From NCBI GenBank assembly GCA_947495555.1, contig CANLZI010000001.1:2022861-2086860 (forward strand): 64,000 bases of DNA. Reading direction: 5' to 3'. A program made the translations under genes and the position numbers. A model generated the notes under the pieces. It saw only the letters and a program-made list of their open reading frames with translations. It did no database searches and had not been told where the DNA came from. Every line of letters starts with the position of its first letter. Within the stretch, counting starts at the first letter, position 1. Shown here one piece after another: positions 36,317-43,799 of this stretch. This DNA comes from an uncultured Erythrobacter sp. (GTDB lineage Bacteria; Pseudomonadota; Alphaproteobacteria; Sphingomonadales; Sphingomonadaceae).

Positions 36317-36951
36317 AGGCAGAAGAGCGCCGACGAATCTGGGAAATTTCCCAAAAACTGAGCCCGGAATTGCCCGTTTGGCCAGGTGACACAGCGTTTC
36401 AGCATGCGCAAACTTGGACCATGGACGATGGCTCGCCCGTCAACGTGTCCGCGGTCACACTATCAACGCACTCGGGCGCGCATGCTGATGCCCCTCTGCA
36501 TTACTGTGCCACGGCGCCCGATATCGCCTCAGTCGATCTGGATGCTTATCTCGGTCCCTGCCAGGTCATCGATGCGTGCAGTGCCAATGGCCTGATCCAA
36601 GTGGCAGACTTGCCCAAAAAGCTGTCTGCCGAGCGGATTGTGCTGCGCAGTTTTGACCGCTTTCCGCGCGAAAAATGGATGGATGATACGGTGGCGATTG
36701 CCCCGGATGCGATCGACTGGATGGCAGGGCAGGGCGTTAAACTGGTCGGCATTGATGGCCCATCCATCGACCCACAAAGCTCCAAGACGATGGACGCTCA
36801 CAAGGCAGTATTGCGACATGATATCCGCGTTCTGGAAGGGTTGGTCTTAGATGACATAGCCGAGGGAATCTATGAATTGATCGCGTTGCCCTTGCCGATA
36901 GTGAATGGCGATGCTTCGCCGGTGCGCGCAATTTTGAGAGAGTTGCCATGA
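36313..36951 (+). CDS. kynB: Kynurenine formamidase
   Basis: A metal-dependent hydrolase of the cyclase family that removes formate from N-formylkynurenine. The metal motif HSGAHADAPLHY (HxGxHxDxPxH) is complete; the N-terminal SPELPVWPGD and the late VGIDGPSIDPQSSKTMDAH are typical. 212 residues is standard. It overlaps both neighbours by ATGA, which makes the kynurenine-pathway role firm. Confidence 0.96.
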   Translation: MKAEERRRIWEISQKLSPELPVWPGDTAFQHAQTWTMDDGSPVNVSAVTLSTHSGAHADAPLHYCATAPDIASVDLDAYLGPCQVIDACSANGLIQVADLPKKLSAERIVLRSFDRFPREKWMDDTVAIAPDAIDWMAGQGVKLVGIDGPSIDPQSSKTMDAHKAVLRHDIRVLEGLVLDDIAEGIYELIALPLPIVNGDASPVRAILRELP

Positions 36952-38183
36952 CATTGCTAGAGCAAGCGCGCGAGCTGGATGCAGCTGACCCGCTGGCGCG
37001 TTTTCGAGACAGGTTTTTGCTGCCCGATGGCCCAAATGGCCCCATCATTTATCTCGACGGCAATTCCCTGGGAGCTTTGCCCAAGGCGACCCCTGCCGCG
37101 ATGGCCCAAGCGGTTGAGCGCGATTGGGGTGAGGGCCTGATCCGCAGCTGGAATGATGCTGGCTGGTTCGAAATGGCTGGGCGGATTGGGGGCAAGATCG
37201 CTCCGCTGATCGGTGCGCAGCCCCATGAAGTGATCGCCTGCGACACGGTCAGCGTGAACTTGTTCAAGTTGATTGCCGCGGCCTTGCATATGCGTCCGGG
37301 CCGCAAGACTATCTTGAGCGAGCCGGGCAATTTTCCAACCGATATCTACATGATCGAGGGGCTTGAAAGGCAAGGTTTGGCGAAGCAGCGCTTGGCCAAG
37401 CGAGAGGCTTTGCTGGATGCTTTGGACCAGGATGTCGCGCTTCTGATGTTGACCCATGCGCATTACAAAACCGGCGAGCTGTTCGATATGGCCGCGCTGA
37501 CCCGCGCCGCCCATGATGCAGGGACCTTGGTTTTGTGGGACTTGTCGCACAGCACAGGCGCTATGCCGGTAGACTTGAACGGCGTGGGCGCAGATTTTGC
37601 GACCGGTTGTGGCTATAAATATCTGTGTGGCGGCCCAGGCGCACCGGCCTTTGCTTATGTGGCCGAGCGTCATCACGGCGATCTGGCCCAGCCTCTGACG
37701 GGCTGGTTTGGACATGCCCGGCCATTCACATTTTCTGACGCATATGAGGCCGCGCCTGGGATCGAGCAATTGCAATGCGGCACTGCGCCGATCCTTGGTC
37801 TGACGGCGCTGGAGGTTGGGGTTGATGTAGTTGCCGAGATTGGCGTCAAACAGCTTTATGCAAAGTCGCAGGCTCTGTCGGAATTCTTTCTCGAATGCTC
37901 AAGAGAATTGGGCGTGGATTTGGAGACAGTTAGCCCTGCGCAAAGTGACCGGCGTGGTAGCCAGCTAAGCTTTCGGCATCCTGATGCCTATGCGCTGTGC
38001 CAAGCTTTGATTGCGCGCGGTGTGATCGGAGATTTCCGCGATCCCGATATTCTGCGCCTTGGTTTTGCGCCGGCATATCTCAGGTTTGAGGATATGGCAG
38101 AGGCGGCTCGCCACCTCGCCGAAGTGTTGGAAAGTCGCGAATGGCAGCGGGCTGAGTTCAATCAGCGAGCCACTGTTACCTAA
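36948..38183 (+). CDS. kynU: Kynureninase
   Basis: A PLP enzyme that splits kynurenine into anthranilate and alanine. The PLP lysine is in TGCGYKYLCGGPGAPAF; the N-terminal YLDGNSLGALPKATP and the AQPHEVIACDTVSVNLFKL segment are characteristic. 411 residues is normal. No kynurenine 3-monooxygenase gene follows, so this operon yields anthranilate rather than the 3-hydroxyanthranilate used for NAD synthesis. A nested inverted repeat follows the stop. Confidence 0.96.
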   Translation: MTLLEQARELDAADPLARFRDRFLLPDGPNGPIIYLDGNSLGALPKATPAAMAQAVERDWGEGLIRSWNDAGWFEMAGRIGGKIAPLIGAQPHEVIACDTVSVNLFKLIAAALHMRPGRKTILSEPGNFPTDIYMIEGLERQGLAKQRLAKREALLDALDQDVALLMLTHAHYKTGELFDMAALTRAAHDAGTLVLWDLSHSTGAMPVDLNGVGADFATGCGYKYLCGGPGAPAFAYVAERHHGDLAQPLTGWFGHARPFTFSDAYEAAPGIEQLQCGTAPILGLTALEVGVDVVAEIGVKQLYAKSQALSEFFLECSRELGVDLETVSPAQSDRRGSQLSFRHPDAYALCQALIARGVIGDFRDPDILRLGFAPAYLRFEDMAEAARHLAEVLESREWQRAEFNQRATVT

Positions 38184-38193
38184 AGACAGGCCT

Positions 38194-38247
38194 GGGAACC
38201 GCCATCATATCTGATGGCAGCCCAACATATGTTAAGGCGGCGTTCCC
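38194..38247. repeat. Nested inverted repeats after kynU
   Basis: The outer arms are GGGAACCGCC and GGCGGCGTTCCC (one extra base pair step). Inside them lie a perfect GCCATCA-tatc-TGATGGC hairpin (38201-38218) and the palindrome AACATATGTT (38224-38233). No T tract follows on either strand. It could stabilise the kyn mRNA or be a REP-like unit. Confidence 0.5.
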
Positions 38248-38270
38248 AAAGCTGCCTAAGGCATCATGTT

Positions 38271-38525
38271 ATGACAGGCATGGCGGCGGCATTATATACG
38301 CTAACATTTGATGGTGGACCGGCAGCCGGAGAGCAGACCGTCTCTTTCCATGCTGAATCAACTTCAACAGCATTGGAGATGGCCACGCGCGAAGCAAAGG
38401 GCGATTGGGCCAAGCTCTCGCTTGACGGTCGGCTGCTTTGCAAAATGAAGCTGGTTAGCGAGACCGGTGTTTGGCTGTTGGAAACATCAAACCAATCCGA
38501 AGGTGTTCAAGCACGCAGTGGCTGA
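38271..38525 (+). CDS. Small hypothetical protein
   Basis: With the start at ATG 38271 it has 84 residues; the track start at 38214 falls within the inverted repeat. The pattern (YTLTFDGGPAAGEQTVSFHAES, STALEMATREAKGDWAKLSLDGRLLCKM) resembles short sphingomonad proteins of unknown role. Codon use looks normal for the window. It is not coupled to a neighbour. Confidence 0.5.
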   Translation: MTGMAAALYTLTFDGGPAAGEQTVSFHAESTSTALEMATREAKGDWAKLSLDGRLLCKMKLVSETGVWLLETSNQSEGVQARSG

Positions 38526-38618
38526 GCCTGATCCTCCCGCAATCCCAAGATCAAGTCCCTGACGATTACAGTTTGGGGCCGCACCACTGGTCGACGCAGT
38601 GACCGCAGGCGCGGTTCC

Positions 38619-38650
38619 GTCCCGCCGGGCTCCCACCAGTCCGGCGGGAC
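38619..38650. terminator. Hairpin between the hypothetical gene and the Crp-type gene
   Basis: GTCCCGCCGG-gctcccaccagt-CCGGCGGGAC is a perfect 10-bp stem with a 12-base loop, between two convergent genes. ATTTATC follows on the plus strand, giving only a weak T tract. Bidirectional termination is plausible. Confidence 0.5.
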
Positions 38651-38676
38651 ATTTATCATCAGCCAGCAAGCACTGG

Positions 38677-39417
38677 TTATTGGGTGCCTAAATCGTCCTT
38701 GAACCATTCGAGATCCAGATCGTCATAGCGGTTGCGGAATTGTGCCAGTTCACACAAGCGGTCCCGGTCAATTGCAACGATCCTGCCATTCTCGCGCTCT
38801 ATCAGCCCATCCTCAGACAGCTCACGCATCAGGCGATTAACCTGTATTTCAGTTAGGCCAATGGCGTCGCCAATTTGGGACTGCGTCAATCCGATGCGGA
38901 ATTGATCTTTGCCTTCGATCCCCATCAAGCCGTGGCGCGACACAATCTCCATTATCAGCAAGGCCAGTCGTTCACGACCGCGCGTCCTTCCAACCGACAC
39001 CAGCCGATCGTTTAGAATTGCGTTTTCCATCGCAGCGAATGTGTAGAAGATCGCAGCAATCCGAGGCATTTGCGTGAATGCATCCACCAATTTGCTTCGC
39101 GGAAACACATAAATGCGCGACGGAGCGTTTACCGTAATCGTATGCGTGGCATGTTCGAACGGTATGTTTGCAGTGCCCACGATGTCACCGGCAAAATAGA
39201 GCCGCGTGATGGCGCGCGCGCCGCTGGGTAACTCCATCGACGCGAACAGTTCACCCTCATCGATAATGAACAATTGATCTGGTCCATCAAGCTCGCTGCA
39301 GACAAGCGTTTTGCCAGGCTCATATTCGCGGATTGTAGACGCGAGGCCCTTGAAGGATTCCTCCTCCTCCGCGCGCAGCGGCGTAATCTTTCCGTATTTT
39401 GCAAGCAAAGTTTCCAT
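38677..39417 (-). CDS. Crp/Fnr-family transcriptional regulator
   Basis: 246 residues: an N-terminal cyclic nucleotide-binding-like beta-roll (residues ~20-130, with LFIIDEGELFASMEL and YFAGDIVGTANIPF), a long dimerisation helix, and a winged helix-turn-helix (GLTQSQIGDAIGLTEIQVNRLMRELSEDGLI). The N-terminal cysteine cluster of FNR is absent, so it is not an iron-sulfur oxygen sensor. The family in alphaproteobacteria often answers stress or redox signals; the ligand is unknown. It has its own promoter region before the HNH gene. Confidence 0.88.
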   Translation of the reverse strand: METLLAKYGKITPLRAEEEESFKGLASTIREYEPGKTLVCSELDGPDQLFIIDEGELFASMELPSGARAITRLYFAGDIVGTANIPFEHATHTITVNAPSRIYVFPRSKLVDAFTQMPRIAAIFYTFAAMENAILNDRLVSVGRTRGRERLALLIMEIVSRHGLMGIEGKDQFRIGLTQSQIGDAIGLTEIQVNRLMRELSEDGLIERENGRIVAIDRDRLCELAQFRNRYDDLDLEWFKDDLGTQ

Positions 39418-39500
39418 CGATCATTTCCCTGCGAGCGCGACACTTACGTATGTGCATCGGCGCGCCAAGAAGGTCGAGCGAAAAAGTTGAGTACTGGAAT

Positions 39501-40109
39501 TCAAGCTTCCAGTTCAATGTCCCAATACAGCCAGTCGCGCCATGTCTCATGCAGATAATGGGGCGGAAACTTCTTCCCATATTGCTGCAATTGCCAGCTG
39601 GTTGGCCTGATCGGTTTCATCATCACCGGCATTTTGGCTTGCTGGGGAGTGCGTCCGCCCTTCTTCATATTGCACGGGGCGCAGGCGGTCGCGATATTCT
39701 CCCATGTGGTCTTACCGCCCAATCGGCGAGGAATGACATGGTCAAAGGTCAGCGATTGTTCGCTCCCGCAATATTGGCACTGAAAACGGTCACGCAGGAA
39801 CACGTTGAACCGCGTGAAGGCCGGAAATTCGCTGTGCTTCACATATTGGCGCAGCGCGATAACACTAGGGACTTGCATATCAAGCGATGGCGAATGCACC
39901 TCGCGATCATAGCTGGCGACAATGTCCACCCGATCCAGAAACACCGCTTTGATCGCGGTTTGCCAAGGCCACAGGCTGAGCGGGTAATAGGATAGCGGCG
40001 TGTAATCTGCGTTCAGCACAAGAGCAGGACATGCCGACAAATTGCTCGTCGGGTCCTGTTCGGCACCTCTAAAGCGCGCCGCTCGTTCGAGCAGTTCAGC
40101 CTTAAACAT
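39501..40109 (-). CDS. HNH endonuclease
   Basis: A 202-residue HNH nuclease. The motif reads CQYCGSEQSLTFDHVIPRRLGG followed by NIATACAPCNMKKGGR: two CxxC-type zinc pairs around the HNH core. The conserved N-terminal VLNADYTPLSYYPLSLWPWQTA places it in a widespread bacterial subgroup that is usually chromosomal and not part of a mobile element. Its target is unknown. Divergent from gluQ with a 158-base gap. Confidence 0.88.
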   Translation of the reverse strand: MFKAELLERAARFRGAEQDPTSNLSACPALVLNADYTPLSYYPLSLWPWQTAIKAVFLDRVDIVASYDREVHSPSLDMQVPSVIALRQYVKHSEFPAFTRFNVFLRDRFQCQYCGSEQSLTFDHVIPRRLGGKTTWENIATACAPCNMKKGGRTPQQAKMPVMMKPIRPTSWQLQQYGKKFPPHYLHETWRDWLYWDIELEA

Positions 40110-40267
40110 CGAGGTTCAACACGTGCAGCGCTCCTCCTTGATAGGTCTGAACATGCCGTGCCAGCTTAATAAGGCAAACCCGTTACCGTCTGGCTTTCCA
40201 CAAGGATTTTGCCTCAACGGCAGCATTTCTCGTCCTTTCTGCATGGTTGTGGCATTAAGGACGAGCG

Positions 40268-41098
40268 ATGATTGTTACCCGATTTGCCCCCAGCCCAAAC
40301 GGACATTTGCATCTTGGCCATGCCTATTCAGCGATTGTTGCGCATGATCTTGCGCGCGAGGCTGGTGGGCGGTTCTTGTTGCGCGTGGAAGATATTGACG
40401 GTGCACGCAGCAGACCTGAGCTGGCCGCGGCATTTCGCCAAGATCTAAAGTGGTTGTGCCTGACGTGGCAGGAAGTGCCGGCGCAATCGACCCGGCTTGC
40501 CAGCTATCTCGAAGCAGCAGAGGCGTTGAAGGCGCGCGGTTTGCTCTATCCCTGCCAATGCACGCGAGCCGAGATTGCGGCAGCCAAGCCTGCAATAGGA
40601 CCAGAAGGGCCGATTTATCCTGGAACCTGTAAGGGGCGCGAGCTGACGCCAGACGCGCGGATCGCATGGCGGTTGGATGTGCAGCGCGCTTTGGCAATAA
40701 CCGGCCCGTTGGAATGGGTCGATCAGATCGCGGGATCACAACAGGCGCGACCCGAACTGTTGGGCGATCCTGTTTTGCTGCGAAAAGATGAACCCGCCAG
40801 CTATCATCTCGCCGTGACATTGGACGATGCAGCCGACGGCATCACCTTGATCACACGAGGCGCTGACCTGTTCGCAGCGAGCCATCTGCACCGATTGCTG
40901 CAGGCCTTGCTCGAACTGCCTGTTCCTGAGTGGCATCACCATGATCTCTTGCTGGATGAGACAGGACGCAAGCTGGCCAAACGGCGCGGCTCGCCGTCCT
41001 TGGCAGACAGACGAGCCAGCGGTGAAGATGGTCTGTTGCTTGCAGAGCAACTCAGGTTGCATGCTTTTCCATCTGGAATTTCGCTGGGGAAGGACTAG
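40268..41098 (+). CDS. gluQ: Glutamyl-Q tRNA(Asp) synthetase
   Basis: A truncated glutamyl-tRNA synthetase homologue that attaches glutamate to queuosine at position 34 of tRNA-Asp. The class I motif is FAPSPNGHLHLGHAYSA (HLGH) and the KMSKS-like loop is GRKLAKRRG. At 276 residues it lacks the anticodon-binding domain of GltX, as expected. It uses the queuosine pathway to which queC in this window belongs. Confidence 0.94.
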   Translation: MIVTRFAPSPNGHLHLGHAYSAIVAHDLAREAGGRFLLRVEDIDGARSRPELAAAFRQDLKWLCLTWQEVPAQSTRLASYLEAAEALKARGLLYPCQCTRAEIAAAKPAIGPEGPIYPGTCKGRELTPDARIAWRLDVQRALAITGPLEWVDQIAGSQQARPELLGDPVLLRKDEPASYHLAVTLDDAADGITLITRGADLFAASHLHRLLQALLELPVPEWHHHDLLLDETGRKLAKRRGSPSLADRRASGEDGLLLAEQLRLHAFPSGISLGKD

Positions 41099-41107
41099 AT
41101 ACTGCGC

Positions 41108-41338
41108 ATGACATATTTCCTCATCGCTGTGCTGGTAGTGCTTTGTGCACTTGTTGTGATCTCTCTGGTGCGCGGGATTATCGCATTTTTGCAGACGACC
41201 AAGATCGATTTGGAGAGCGGCGAGGGCACCAACGTCACCGAAATGCAGTTGCTGCAAAACAAGGCTATGTTTGCACGGATTAAATATCAGGCCATGGCCG
41301 TTGCTGTTGTGGCAGTGATCCTGGCGATCTCCCGCTAA
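41108..41338 (+). CDS. HIG1-like twin transmembrane small protein
   Basis: 76 residues with an N-terminal membrane helix (YFLIAVLVVLCALVVISLV), a charged linker, and a second helix at the C-terminus (YQAMAVAVVAVILAIS). The NVTEMQLLQNKAMFARIKYQ segment is the conserved HIG1-domain part. Bacterial members are linked to respiratory complexes only by homology. It is placed between gluQ and the adenosyltransferase gene. Confidence 0.85.
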   Translation: MTYFLIAVLVVLCALVVISLVRGIIAFLQTTKIDLESGEGTNVTEMQLLQNKAMFARIKYQAMAVAVVAVILAISR

Positions 41339-41356
41339 ACACAGGGCTGCTGACCG

Positions 41357-41932
41357 GTGGTAAAACTCAACAAGATTTACACGCGCACCGGTGATGATGG
41401 ATCAACGGGTCTGGTCGACGGATCGCGCTCGCCAAAACATTCTGCCCGGATTGAAGCCATCGGTAAGGTGGATGAAGCCAACAGCGCGATCGGTTTGGCT
41501 GCCGCGGCTGTTTCAGGCGGCGAACATGCCGAGGCCTTGTTTCGCATTCAGAACGACATGTTTGATCTGGGGGCGGATCTGGCCACCCCGGCGCCGGACG
41601 AAAATTTTGAACCGGCAGAGATGTTTTTGCGCATTGTCACCTCCCAATCAGAATGGTTGGAGCAGGCGATTGACCGGCTGAACGAAAATCTTGAGCCCTT
41701 GACCAGCTTTGTCTTGCCCGGCGGCAGCGAGGCAGCTGCCCGTACCCATGTGGCCCGGGCATCGGTGCGCGCTGCAGAGCGCTCCATCGTGCATCTGGCC
41801 GCCAATGAGCCAGTTAATCCAGCGGCCATTGCTTATATAAATCGTCTGTCAGACTTTCTGTTTGTGCTGGCCCGGGTGTTTAATGACCACGGCAAAGCAG
41901 ACGTAAATTGGGTGCCGGGCGCCAACCGCTGA
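41357..41932 (+). CDS. Cob(I)yrinic acid a,c-diamide adenosyltransferase (PduO type)
   Basis: This transfers an adenosyl group from ATP to cobalamin. The ATP-binding N-terminus YTRTGDDGSTGLVDGSR, the core IEAIGKVDEANSAIG and the RASVRAAERSIVHLA arginine-rich helix are intact. 191 residues with a GTG start. It lies 18 bases after the HIG1-like gene, a pair I associate with alphaproteobacteria. Confidence 0.92.
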   Translation: MVKLNKIYTRTGDDGSTGLVDGSRSPKHSARIEAIGKVDEANSAIGLAAAAVSGGEHAEALFRIQNDMFDLGADLATPAPDENFEPAEMFLRIVTSQSEWLEQAIDRLNENLEPLTSFVLPGGSEAAARTHVARASVRAAERSIVHLAANEPVNPAAIAYINRLSDFLFVLARVFNDHGKADVNWVPGANR

Positions 41933-42014
41933 CGATTACAGCGGCGAAGATGCTGGCCAAGCTACTGGTTGCTCGCTAACAGCCCCTTTGCTGCAGTTGC
42001 GAAGGAAAATTGAG

Positions 42015-42884
42015 ATGCGGAAAATCGCGGTTATTGGTGCTGGTCAAATGGGATCGGGCATCGCTCAAACGGTGGCCCAACATGGGCTCCACGTCATGGT
42101 TTCCGACATCGATCTGGCTCATGCCGAAGCTGGCAAGGCAGGTATCGAAAAGGCGCTGACCAAATTGGTCGGTCGCGGCAAGATCGAGGCTGATGAAGCC
42201 GAAGCTGTACTAAGCCGTATTACGCCTGTGGCTGATTATGCTCCTATGGCTGATGCTGATCTGATTATCGAGGCGGCTACCGAGCGCGAAGAGATCAAGC
42301 AGAGCATCTTTGAAAGCGTGGGCAAGGTCCTGTCAGAATCAGCGATCATGGCCAGCAACACCAGTTCTATTCCGATCACGCGGATGGCCAATTATTCGCC
42401 GGATGCCGAACGATTTATCGGTTTGCACTTCTTCAATCCTGTCCCAGTGATGGGATTGATCGAAGTTATTCCTGGTCTGGCGACGGCGCAGGACACAACC
42501 GAACGTACCACCGCATTTGCCGAGATGTTGGGCAAGCAAGTGGTCCTATCTCAAGATGAGCCCGGCTTTGTGGTCAACCGCATCCTGCTGCCGATGATCA
42601 ATGAGGCAGTGTTTGTTCTGGGCCAAAGCACGGCCGGCATTGTTGATATCGATAAGGGTTGCCGATTGGGCCTGAACCATCCGATGGGTCCGCTGGAATT
42701 GGCCGATTTTGTTGGTCTGGATACCTGCCTCGATATTATCAACGTGCTGTATAGAACGACACGGGATACCAAATATCGCCCCGCGCCATTGCTGGTGAAA
42801 TATGTCGAAGCGGGCTGGTTAGGTCGTAAGACTGGGCGCGGTTTCTATGACTATTCAGGCGATGCACCGGTAGCGACACGCTAA
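42015..42884 (+). CDS. hbdA: 3-hydroxybutyryl-CoA dehydrogenase
   Basis: An NAD-dependent dehydrogenase of short-chain 3-hydroxyacyl-CoA. The N-terminal Rossmann motif is GAGQMGSGIAQTVAQHG; the catalytic region has ASNTSSIPITRMA and GLHFFNPVPVMGLIEVI, and the C-terminal helical domain has VNRILLPMINEA. The start is the ATG at 42015 with AAGGAAA upstream. 289 residues is standard. It may act in butyrate or polyhydroxybutyrate metabolism. Confidence 0.93.
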   Translation: MRKIAVIGAGQMGSGIAQTVAQHGLHVMVSDIDLAHAEAGKAGIEKALTKLVGRGKIEADEAEAVLSRITPVADYAPMADADLIIEAATEREEIKQSIFESVGKVLSESAIMASNTSSIPITRMANYSPDAERFIGLHFFNPVPVMGLIEVIPGLATAQDTTERTTAFAEMLGKQVVLSQDEPGFVVNRILLPMINEAVFVLGQSTAGIVDIDKGCRLGLNHPMGPLELADFVGLDTCLDIINVLYRTTRDTKYRPAPLLVKYVEAGWLGRKTGRGFYDYSGDAPVATR

Positions 42885-42943
42885 ACCCTAGAACACCCCA
42901 ACCTATCAACTGGTAGACAAAACAGTTAATATGCCAAAGCCTT

Positions 42944-42981
42944 GCCTACCTATGGGTAGGCGACTGGGTAAATCCAGTTTT
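42944..42981 (+). terminator. Tandem hairpins between convergent genes
   Basis: GCCTACC-TATG-GGTAGGC (42944-42961) is directly followed by ACTGG-gtaaat-CCAGT and TTT (42963-42981). They lie between hbdA and the DUF202 gene, which face each other. The second hairpin with its T run looks like a modest terminator for the plus strand. Confidence 0.6.
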
Positions 42982-42988
42982 GGATGGC

Positions 42989-43396
42989 TCAGGCCGCGGG
43001 GCCTTCGTGCAAGATCCATAGCGCTGCGGCGAGAAGGATTGCGCCAGCGGTCACGCCCCAACCCATCCACCGAATGCTGTTGATCTTGGGGGCGTGCATC
43101 TGGTGCGCAGATAGTCGCTCAAAAGTGTGACAGGCGCGCCGTTCAGCTGTGTAGGACACAATCGCTCCGAGCAGAATGAACGCTGTTGCGATCACACGTG
43201 CCAGATAGGGCGGATCAAACTCACCAAAGACGGCGCGGAACGCCAGACCTATACCGATTGCCGCAAATGCTGTGCGCATCCATCCCGCAAAGGTTCGCTC
43301 CATCGCCATGATATTGCGGTCTTCCGCAAGGTCGGTGCGTTCCTCAGCAAGCTCGTTTGAGCTGCTATTCGAAGATGATTTCTGATTGTCGGTCAA
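42989..43396 (-). CDS. DUF202 (YidH-like) membrane protein
   Basis: 135 residues with three predicted membrane helices. The hallmark LAEDRNIMAMERTFAGWMRTAFAAIGIGLAF defines DUF202. The first ~25 residues are polar, with a serine/asparagine cluster. Function unknown. Its start lies inside the preceding small membrane-protein gene, with a 32-base out-of-frame overlap. Confidence 0.88.
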   Translation of the reverse strand: MTDNQKSSSNSSSNELAEERTDLAEDRNIMAMERTFAGWMRTAFAAIGIGLAFRAVFGEFDPPYLARVIATAFILLGAIVSYTAERRACHTFERLSAHQMHAPKINSIRWMGWGVTAGAILLAAALWILHEGPAA

Positions 43397-43745
43397 CTAT
43401 ACGGGGCTCGCTCAAATTTTGGTCATACACACCGAAACCATTATCGGCAGGTGTAGGATCAAAACCCCTCGTATCATCGATTAGTTCCTCATCAGAGGAA
43501 AATTCAAAGCTGGGCTGTTCTTCAACAGGTCGCCGCCGAACATTTTGCTGCGCCTGTGAGACGATGGAATCGTCACCAAACTCGTTCTGCATTTCTGCGA
43601 TCTCGCGCTGCCGCTCCAACTCGCTGGTGGCAACCACCAGCGCGCCTTCCTGATCTTCTGACCCGACCAGCAAGGCAGCTCCCAACATTGTGGAGCCAAC
43701 AAAGATCAACGCGCCCTTGGGACTTTGAAAAATGTTCTTCGCCAT
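43365..43745 (-). CDS. Small membrane-anchored hypothetical protein
   Basis: 126 residues: an N-terminal hydrophobic segment (GALIFVGSTMLGAALLVGS) and then an acidic, probably disordered tail rich in E, D, Q and R (EEQPSFEFSSDEELIDD). I do not recognise a family. It is 54 bases downstream of mutS on the same strand and overlaps the DUF202 gene by 32 bases, so the two are probably translated in a linked way. Confidence 0.7.
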   Translation of the reverse strand: MAKNIFQSPKGALIFVGSTMLGAALLVGSEDQEGALVVATSELERQREIAEMQNEFGDDSIVSQAQQNVRRRPVEEQPSFEFSSDEELIDDTRGFDPTPADNGFGVYDQNLSEPRIVDRQSEIIFE

Positions 43746-43799
43746 AATTACGCATGGTAACCGAACGAGCGTTAAAGTTTGGTAGACGTGCGGTAGACG

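Noticed and set aside
39399-39995. 198-codon ORF opposite the HNH gene
   Set aside because: The minus-strand HNH protein has a full zinc/HNH motif; the plus ORF does not.
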